From Lindgomyces ingoldianus (taxonomy: Eukaryota > Ascomycota > Dothideomycetes > Pleosporales > Lindgomycetaceae): DNA of 64,000 nucleotides. A model generated the notes under the pieces. It worked only from the letters and a program-made list of their open reading frames with translations. It was not told the origin of the DNA and ran no database searches. Of this stretch, positions 55,143-64,000 are shown in pieces. The position numbers and the translations under genes are program-made. The stretch spans positions 7,748 to 71,747 of the forward strand of contig NW_022985180.1 of NCBI RefSeq assembly GCF_010093535.1. The letters are read 5' to 3'. Positions within the stretch are counted from its first letter, which is position 1, and the number at the start of each line of letters is the position of its first letter.

Positions 55143-55407
55143 ACGTACCTAACAGGTTAGCTAGCCACTTTTGCCAAGCCCCTACCACACTCTACCTATC
55201 TACATAATGCTTTAACAACAACACTAGATTAAATCTTCTAAAGAACGTTAGATACAGCTTACTTTTTAGGCTTTTAAATAAGACTTAAAACTTTTCTTAT
55301 AACACACTGTAGCTATTTATGATGTCTTTTATATAACACTAAGTAATTAACGCGCTAGACAGCCTTTAGAAGCAAAATGCTAGCCTAAATTAAGAAATCT
55401 AACTAAG
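55143..55407 (+). mobile_element. Pogo/Fot1-like element, left part, split by gypsy B
   Basis: Starts ACGTACCTAACAGG after TA (55141-55142) and matches the first ~270 bases of the 57658 copy. It lacks part of the GGCCGGCC repeat. At 55407 it is cut by the LTR of gypsy B. Its remainder should follow gypsy B's other end outside the window. Confidence 0.85.
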
Positions 55408-56027
55408 TGTTACAATCCTTGCTTTGTAGAAGCACGCAGGTCTTTATAATGTTCCTAGGGGAGAAGTAGAGCGAAAGGTAGGGGCTAACCGGTAGGGTGT
55501 ACAGTTCTACGTACAGGCTAATAGGCTATTAGAGAGGAGTAGAGTGACTAGATTATAGTTTGCCTTTTATGCAGCAGTAGAGAGGCTAGGTTAAACAGTC
55601 TTGTTAGACAGAATTAGAGGTATATATAGTGCAGGATATATAAATAGTATTACAGCTCTTTAGAAAGCTAAATGCTACTTAGTTTAGTTATATAAAGAAT
55701 AAACTAAACATTAAACACACCTCTTAGAGGTTATTTAATAAGAGAACTATATACATATGCAAAAGGTGCTAAGGCGAGTTTAGATAAGTTCTCTAAGTTT
55801 AGCTATACTAGCTGTACTGCTAACTTGCCTAAACTTGCTAAACTTACTAAAGCTTTCTTAAGACTTGTGTCTTACTTTCTTATTAGATAACACATTTCTT
55901 TATTACTGTAGGCAACTGTGTTGCTTCTGTGCCCTCTAATTAGTCTATAAGCAAGCCCTGTTCTAACCTAGCTAGATTGTAGAGCACTGCTAGTAGAGTT
56001 ATGCTAGTCTAACTGTAGACTGTAACA
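55408..56027 (-). repeat. 3' LTR of gypsy B (620 bp)
   Basis: On the plus strand TGTTACAATCC...CTGTAACA, followed by the inverted polypurine tract. It contains repeated CTAAACTT and AACTTGC words in its variable block (about 55,785-55,850). Confidence 0.9.
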
Positions 56028-57657
56028 CACTGCCCCTCCTCCCTAGCAGCGTTCTTGCTGCTCTGCTTACACAACTATGTTAGTAAGAGTTTATTTATAA
56101 AGTAAGCGCTTACCTGCTAGAAGGCACTTTTAACATCTATCTTTCTTAAACTAAATAGCTTATTAGTCCTGTTTATCTTATTGTCTTTATGTTATTCTTT
56201 ATTTTAATCCTTTTTACTAAATAAAGATAAGGCCCTACAGCGCTTACTAATTTTTAGGGTTATTTTATGTGTTAACATTGTCCTTAAACAAATATGTTAA
56301 GTGTGTAAAAAAGAATAATAAATGTAACACCTTTATGTCTAATACTGCGTAGGAGCGCTTAGAGAGAGAGAGGAAGAAGCTTCTTTAGTTTACTAAAGCT
56401 TCTTAGGCTAGAGACTACGCGTTATTAGATAAATAACTAGTTTAAAATTAAAAGCAACTCTGTTTATAAGAAAAAATGCTGCGTTAGAGCTAGAAGACTT
56501 TAGAGGTAAGAGATAAAGAGTGTTTTAGGCAGGATTATATCTAAAGATTACTAGATCTACTAGAGGTTTAACGTATAAAATACTTAAAGGGGGACCTCTC
56601 TTCTTTAGACAAGATAAAAGCCCTAGAGGCTAAAGTAGGGGGCTGTTCTCCTCTATAGCCCTTATTAGCTAGGACTTGTCTTTAAAGGCTGCTACTATTT
56701 AGTAATAATGTAGCTATTCTTTTTAATATAAGTGCTTTATTACCTAGCTAGTTTCTTTTAAACAAGCTTAAAGGTATTCTTATACTAATAGCTGCGCGTT
56801 CTACAAATTCTTAGCTAGTTTTTATATGTTTTTGCTAGTAAGCTACTTTTTTTATTTTACTAAAAATTCTTTCTAGTTTTTCTAATTACTAATAATGTGT
56901 TTAACTTTATACTTTATTTCTTTATCTTTTTATTCTTACATAGATAAGGGAATCTTCTTAAGTGCTTTTTCTAAGCTAGAGACATAGAACTATAGGTGTA
57001 TCTTTATATATAGAGGAAGCTTAAGTTTATAATTATCTTATTAAGTTTATAAGACTTAGTATAGCTTTATTCTTTTTTCAGCTAACTTTCTAGAAGGTCT
57101 AGGTATTTTAAAGTTCTTAGTATTAAGGTATACATAGTCTTCTAGATAAATCTTTAGTTTTAGTTATTATAATTTGTTTACATACTTTTCTATTATTTCT
57201 TTACTAAATCTAGCTTTTATTACTAACTTCTTGTGTATTTTTTATAGACTTGTTAGCTAGTCTACTAATTTCTATAAGTCTGTAGGTTAGTTTTCTTATA
57301 GTGTAAAGTAAAGGTTGTATCTAAAATTAGCTTTATATAGTGTTTTCTTTATTATAGCTAATTCTACATTATTAATAGCTAATTATGCTATTAGAAGCTA
57401 TTTTGCCTAGTTATGCTAAGTATAGAAAATGTACTTTCTTAGGTATTTTTCTACTTCTGCGTTTACTCTCTTAGTCTAGCTGTCTATCTGCAGGTGGTAG
57501 GCTGTAGATAGCTTGTGCGTTATGCTAAAGTGCCGCATTACTGCTTTCTAGAATCTGCTAGTAAATAGCTTATCTTAGTTAGAGATAATAGTCTTAGGGC
57601 ACTTGTGTACTAATATTATGTTTTATTTTAATTTATAAATAAATTTTTTAGCTGTTA

Positions 57658-59504
57658 ACGTACCTAACAGGTTGGCTGGCCACACAGGTTGGCCGGCCAC
57701 TTTTGCCAAGCCCCCACCACACTCTACCTATCTACATAATGCCTTAACAACAACACTAGATTAAATCTTCTAAAGAACGTTAAATACAGCTTGCTTTTTA
57801 GGCTTTTAAATAAGACTTAAAACTCTCCTTACAACGCGCTGCAGCTATCTATAATGTCTCTCACACAACACTAAGTAATTAACGCGCTAGACAGCCTTTA
57901 GAAGCAGAATACTAGCCTAAATTAAGGAATCTAACTAAGCTTAAAAAAAAGGTAGTTATTAAGTACATACTTAAGCTTATTACGCGCAGATTTCCCCCTA
58001 GGCTTGCAGCTATAGCTAATATAGCTAATTCCTTGCGCGCAGAGCGCAATCTAGGCCAGGTTAGCTTAAACTAGCCTAGTATGTAGGTTAAGCACTACTT
58101 TAAGTTTATAATAAAGTTTAATTGCAAGTATAATTATAAGAGAGCGCTTTATAAGGATCTAGAGGTTATTTAGGGCTAGTTTTGCCTAGTAGCTAACATA
58201 AAAGCTAAGTACAGTATCTAGGATAAAGACACGTATAACTTTAATAAGTTAGGCTTTATAATAAGCTAGATATTAACTAGAGCAGTTGTTACAGCTTTAG
58301 AGAGACAAAGATAGCTAAAGGCAATATAGTAAAGTAATAGGGAGTAGACAACAGTTATCTAGGGCATTAATGCAATAGGGTAGGCTATTCTACCTTTTAT
58401 TATCTTTAAGGGCTGCTATTACCTCTCTGCCTAGTATAAGAAGAAGAATCTGCCTTAGAACTAGGTTATTGCAGTCTCTAAGAACAGCTAGACAACAAAT
58501 AAGCTTAGGCTGCAGTAGTTAAAGCACTTTAATAAGCATATAAAAAAAGAGTTGTAGGCGCTTATTAGCTCTTTATTATTAACAGCTATAAGAGCTATAA
58601 CTTGCTTAATTTCTAGTAGTACTGTAAAAAGAACAAGATTATTACTATCTACATTCCTCTGCACTTATTGCACCTCTTATAGCCTCTTAATGTAGGTTGT
58701 TTTGCCCCTCTAAAGAAGGTGTATAGGCGCTAAGCTAAAGATCTTACGCGTAACTAGATTACCTATATTATAAAACTTAAGTTCCTACTATGCTTTATAC
58801 GCGCCTATAATGTAGTAATTACTTCTAGTAATATCTAAGGAGGGTTTTAAGGCGCTAGTTTAGTCCTATTTAACCTAGAATAGGTTAAAATAGCCCTTAA
58901 CATCTAGTTGTGTACTCTATTACTACTACTGCTTATTAATAATAAGCTCTAGCAGTTGTAAACCCTAAGTAATACCTTTAAATTTAGGTTGCAATGAATG
59001 CTTGTAAAGGTAAAGATTTAAAGGTATATAAATAGCTTACTAACGTCTATAGTAAAGGCCTTTAAGAAAGTCTTAAAGGGGGCATTAATTATTGCGCATA
59101 AGCTAGTGTTAGCGTAAAAGGAGATTATAGAGCTTTAAGCAGCAAATAAGGCTGCCACGCGACGTAGATTACATAAAAAGAAGTAGATTTAGGCAGAAGA
59201 GACCTTAATAGTTAAGGATAGGGCTTGTCTAACTGCTCTAAAGAAGTTTAGAGTGTGTAGTAATAGGAAGAAGCTAAAGACGCAGGTGCGCGCTAAAGAA
59301 GGTAAGCTAAGTTAAAGGTAATGCAGGCAGTGCAATTAGACTAGGCATAACTTATATACATGTAAGAAAGTAGCAGAAGTAGACTCTAAATAATATCTTG
59401 TGTTGTATTGCTTTATACAGGGCTAAAGTAGGCAGTTTCGCGCCAGAATGGGGTGGTTTTAGTGGGAGCTTGGCAAAAGTGGCCGGCCAACCTGTTAGGT
59501 ACGT
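57658..59504 (+). mobile_element. Full-length pogo/Fot1-like DNA transposon relic, 1,847 bp
   Basis: Inverted ends ACGTACCTAACAGGTTGGC with TA at 57656-57657 and 59505-59506. Inserted in the integrase-side region of gypsy B; the homologous site in gypsy A is intact. Confidence 0.92.
57900..59400 (+). pseudogene. RIP-inactivated pogo/Fot1-type transposase
   Basis: Read through stops: a helix-turn-helix region with FPPRLAAIANIANSLRAERNLGQVSLN, a CENP-B-like segment up to KYNYKRALYKD, VANIKAKYSI..KDTYNFNKLGFI (start of the DDE core, first catalytic Asp changed in N-F-N-K), a middle core around LLVISKEGFKAL, and a tail with LHKRS and a CCHC knuckle remnant (about 59,310-59,370). Length and order match fungal Fot1/Pot2 relatives of about 500-560 residues. 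It is not functional. Confidence 0.82.
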
Positions 59505-62500
59505 TATTGTTTTTTCTAAAGGCTAAGTGTGCAGATATTTAGTAGTTTTATTAAGAGCTACTATAATTATGTTACACATCCTTTCTATTTCTAGCTTTTT
59601 AGATAGAGGTAGTTCTATAATAAAGTCTATTATAATTATTATCTATAGTAGTTTTAGTGCTTTAATTAAGTAAAAGTATCTATAAGTTTTATACTTTTAT
59701 AAGTTATTTTTATTGCAGGTGTTGCACTCTTTAAGCACCTTAGTGCATAGTACTTTACTTTTAGTATTTATTGTAGTATAGCAGCCCTTAATTTCTTCTA
59801 GAGGGTGCCTATTCTAGGGTGCCTAAACATTAGAGATTTATAATATTCTTAGATTAGATTTTTTTATCTCTGCTTATTTACTATAAGCATGCAGAGTTCT
59901 TTTATAAGTTAAGGCCTGTTATAGATCTATCTTTTATTAGTTTCTTTAAAAAGCGTAAACTTCTTAGTTCTCTCCTCCTCTCTATTAAAGTAGTCTAGCC
60001 TCTAGCTAAGAGCGTTAGCTTGCTAGTTCTGTGTTTCTAAAACATGCTTAATAATGTAGTTAAACTATACAAGCTCTATTACTTATTTTATGTGCACTAG
60101 TAATAGTTTCTTTATAGTTAGAAATATAACTAAGTTTACATAATCTGTTATAATGTAAAAGAGTTTTGCTATCCTATATAGCTCTGTAGCCTATACTCTT
60201 ACTGCGTTTAGTATAGCCTTAAGTTCTTTATTAAGTATGCTATAGCCTGCTTTAGGTCCTAAAAACTTAGCAGAGTAGTATGCTACTAGGTGCTATCTGT
60301 TGTCTTCTTACTTCTAGTAAAGCGCAGCTCTGCTAGCTTCTAGGGATGCGTTTGTGTAGATCTTAGTATCTAATTATAGGTTATACATCTTTAATACTAG
60401 TTTAGCTATTATAGCTTATTTTAGCGCTACAAACACTTTATTTATTTATAAAGTTTAGATAAATTTTGCTATTACCTGCTTTTTAGTAGTAGTGTTTATT
60501 AAGAGTATAGTAATTTTTAAGTAGTCTTTAATTATTTGCCTAACATATTCTAATAGTCTAAGGAATTCTTTAACTTTCTTAACTATTATAAGTTCTAGCT
60601 ACTTAAGTACTTTCTACACTTTAGCTAGGTTAATTTTTATTTTTTTACTATTAATTATAAATCCTAAATATTTTATTTTAGTAATGTAGAATTTACATTT
60701 AGAGAGCTGCAGGTAAAGTCTGTACTTTCTTAGCTGTTCTAAGACTTTTTGTACCTTCTATATATAGTCTTCTAGGGTGTCTTTTAAGTAGATAAGGACG
60801 TTATCTAGGTATACTAAGGTAAAGACATTAAGATATAGGTTAAAAGCTGTGTTAATAATTTACTAAAATGTTGCTAGAGCATTTATTAAGCTAAACAGCA
60901 TTACTAGTAGTTTATAGAGTCTTTATAAGGTTCTAAATGCTATAAGCTACTTATTTTTTTTATTCTTATTTTATTAAATCTGTCTTATACATTAAACTTT
61001 ATAAAGTACTAAGTTTCTTTTAGTTAGTTTATAATGTCTTATATAATAAGTAGAGGAAACTAGTTTTAAATTATGTTATTGTTTAAAGTTCTATAGTTCT
61101 AGCAGACTTAGATTTTTTCTTCTTTCTTTTTTGCAAAGACTATAGCTAAAGTAACTAGGCTGTAGCTTTTTTAGATATAGCTTTAAGCTAATATTTAGTT
61201 AACATATTTTTATAAGGCTTCTTTCTATGTCCTTGTTAAAGGGCAAAGCCTATAGGTCTTTAAGTTATAGTCTTTTATTAGATTAATAGCATAGTTCTAA
61301 GGCTAGTGTAGTAGTAGTTTTTTAGAGTCCTTTAGTGTTTTAAACATGTCCTTATAGTCTTTGTATTTAAAAAGAATGCTGCTTTTATTCTAGATTTAAA
61401 AAATGCTAATCTATTTTACATCTTTATTAGTCTTAATGTCTTTATAGGAGACTTTTTTAAGTTTTTTTTTTATTATTTTTACTACTTAAGCTTTTAGTTC
61501 TTAGCAGGGGAACTTTTAAAGTTTTCTTTTCTTAGGGTAGTAACTACTACTCTACTTTACTTATTTATAGACTAGGCATTAATTATTATAGCATGCTAAC
61601 TAGGTTATGCGCATATAATCTTTAGAGGTTTCTATTGTTATTGTTCTCTAGTTAATTACAAAGTTATGTGTTTTAAGCTAGTTATAGCCTAAAATTACAT
61701 TATACTTGCCTTCTAATAGGAGTATATTTATAGACCTCTAATCTTTTGTGTTTAAGGTTTTAAAGTTTTTTTTATATATTTTTAAGTTAATTTATTTTTT
61801 ACTATACTTAATTAAAGATGTGTTAGTAAGAGTTACCTTAAACAAGTCTTTCTTTATGCAGAATAAAATGCTTTATTTGTCTACCTAATTTTTATTTATT
61901 ACAGTAAACATGCATCTACTGTCTATAAAGGCTAGTCTAGGCTGTTCTTTATATGTAAAGGTGGTTGTTAGACTATGTTTTGTCTCTTATTCTACTATAA
62001 CTAGGGCTAATGCATTATAAAGGACTTCTTTGTTTAAAAAAAAGTAAGAATTAATGTTCTATAAGTTGTTATTAAACTTATTCTTTTTTTTTATAGATTT
62101 AGTGCTTTTAGTTATAGTAGTTAGCTACTTTACATTTATAATCTTTAACTAAGTAATATAATATTAGATAGTTTTCTTTTCTTGCTACTTTCTACTAAAA
62201 GTAGTAGAACTTACAGTTGTCTTATTCTTTATATGCTAGCTATTTCTTTTATTTATAAAAAGAGGTAGTCTAACAGGTATAATAATTTATAGTTTTGTAG
62301 GCTAAGGCTGTTCCTTACTATAGGCACCTGTTGTAGTTCTTCTTCTATGTAGGCTACTAGCCTATTTAGTGTTTATTGTCCTAGTGTTTAACACAGTAGC
62401 GCTGTGTGCACTAGTACTAGGGGTATAGACAGTTGTTAGGTCTATGTAAGGTGTTAAAAGAACCCTTCTAGGTCTACTAAGAGTATTCTTGTGTTTGTAC

Positions 62501-64000
62501 TATCTAAACAAGGTGTTCTTTTTATTAGTAATTATTAGTGCTATAGGTTTTATTTCTACAAAGTGTATACTAGCTATAGCTCTATTGCATTACTAAAGCC
62601 TTTTTACTAATTATAAGGCTTAGAAGTAGCGTCTTAGGCTTTTCTAGTACTAGCTTTAGAACTTTAAACCTAGCAGGTCTACCTAATCTTTCTAGCTTCT
62701 AGTCTTAGATTCTAGTAAAGAATTGCTACTATTTTTTATTATCTATAATGTTATATTTAACTTTAGCTATCTACTATATTATATTAAATGTTAAGTAGTT
62801 ATTGCTAATATTTATCTAGTAGAGCATAACTATGTAATAGCTTAGGTAGTTGTGTTATAGACTGCACTTCTAGCATTTACATTTCTAGAACCTTCTAGAA
62901 AGTTCTTTTACTAAAGTACTAAAGGTCTAATCTTAGAGAGGGAACTATTTTTTTTAAACATTTATAATATATTCTTAGATCTAAGTTTCTTCTTTATATT
63001 CTTTAAAAATTATAAGGTTCTACAACACTGTATTTAGGCTACTAAAGTTTTAAATAACTACTTCTTAATACGCTTTAGAGCAGTTGTTTAAAGAATAGTT
63101 TTTTTTACATTACTAGTAAAGTTTATTATTTAATCTTTCTAATATTTCCTTATCTATAAGGCTGTATTTAGTAGTAATAGCTTTTATTATTGCAGTAGTA
63201 TTTTTATTCTCCCTTTTCTAAGAGTCTAAGTAATTTTAGTAGAAATGTTCTACTTTTCTATAGTTTAGGTAGGCCTTGTCCTTTAACTACTTTTATTATT
63301 TCTTTGTTAAAGGCAGCCTATTATGTTCTAGAACTTAGTTCTTTTTAAAGGGGGGGCTTTATATATGCTTTGCGTAACTAAGGTCTATTAGTTTTTTATT
63401 ATATTATAAAAGCTCTTTCTTTTTTAGAATAAACTCTAGCTTTTAGAGAGTTCTTTTTAATTTTTTTTTTCTTTTTTACATTCTTTATAGCAGTTGTTAT
63501 AGGTTGTTACTTTTATAATGTAACTATTTAAAGTAGTTAGCTTATTTACATGCATAAATTTATCTTTTACTTTATTATTTAGTCTGTTATAGAACATGCA
63601 GCATAGGGCTTTCTAGTTACTTTATCTACAGATAGCTAGTTGTTCTCTAAAGTGTGCTGTGTAGTTCTAGACTAGACTGTTGCCCTACTTTATAGTGTCT
63701 AGTCTGTTAGCTATAATTCTTTTTTTGTCTAGGGTTCTATAGATAGCTGTTAGAGCTGCTTTAAAACTATTAATGCTACTAAATACCTTCTTAGTTTTAG
63801 AGTTAAGTAGTACGCTGTTAGCTCTAAAGTCTATCTAGTTGTCTACATGTAGTTAGAACTAAATTATAGGAGGGCCTTTTAGGTGTAATCCTATCTAGGA
63901 TATTATTTCTGTATTAGTCTAAAATGCTTCTTTATTATATTGCATATAAAGATAACATCTTATAAAAAATAGGTAAAGGTCCTTTAATAATCCTCTAAAA

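Larger units (their letters stand above)
55408..64000 (-). mobile_element. Ty3/gypsy element B, family I, minus strand, runs off the window
   Basis: LTR at 55408-56027. On the minus strand, from right to left: gag with zinc-knuckle remnant (about 63,200-63,330, same words as 23,860), protease region (about 61,680-62,000), reverse transcriptase (LVYLDNVLIYL, 60,787-60,828), RNase H (about 60,200-60,400), integrase (STAYHLQIDSQ, about 57,476-57,510) and 3' region. Interrupted by a pogo element at 57658-59504. It is the most complete family I copy here and helps to read the others. All frames are broken. Confidence 0.9.

Overview
The window looks like nuclear DNA of a filamentous ascomycete (Pezizomycotina). 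Coding genes have short GT-AG introns of 47 to 61 bases. They sit in GC-balanced islands, separated by long AT-rich tracts made of transposons in which almost every reading frame is broken by C-to-T and G-to-A transitions, the mark of repeat-induced point mutation (RIP). Gln codons have mostly become TAG or TAA and catalytic Asp codons Asn, so the transposons are dead but still recognisable.

Genic island 1 (about 490-5650): an unrecognised broken gene, DNA topoisomerase III (three exons, 1466-3821), a BCS1-type protein that stops before its AAA domain (4086-4858), and a weak hypothetical gene. Genic island 2 (about 39,900-46,300): a YPK1-type AGC protein kinase (five exons, 40473-42579) and an intronless GH13 alpha-amylase-family enzyme (44004-45899). 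No operon-like links are seen. These are independent fungal genes, mostly housekeeping, in a repeat desert.

Transposon block 1 (5650-39,700). It holds: a 5'-truncated Ty3/gypsy element (family I) ending in an LTR at 11094-11672, with a 1,100 bp foldback element inside it; a complete 8.6 kb gypsy element (family III, 12972-21590, 203 bp LTRs) inserted in a 129 bp solo LTR; a family I gypsy element spanning 23349-38480, hit by another foldback copy (holding a 345 bp assembly gap) and by a complete 7.67 kb family II gypsy (26936-34605, 620 bp LTRs); and a solo LTR inserted in another LTR of the same family (38764-39347). Target-site duplications prove most of these insertions.

Transposon block 2 (46,300-64,000). 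It holds: a 662 bp solo LTR; a 555 bp TRIM-like mini-retrotransposon; a pogo/Fot1-like deletion derivative; and a five-part nest on the minus strand (family I gypsy A containing a foldback, a young solo LTR and a pogo copy; that pogo copy is split by family I gypsy B, which carries a full-length pogo relic and runs off the window).

The most unusual item is the foldback family. Its two ~480 bp arms are both the 5' end of a pogo/Fot1 transposon in inverted orientation. Two complete copies are both 1,100 bp, with TA duplications at their ends, so the palindrome itself appears to have been mobile.
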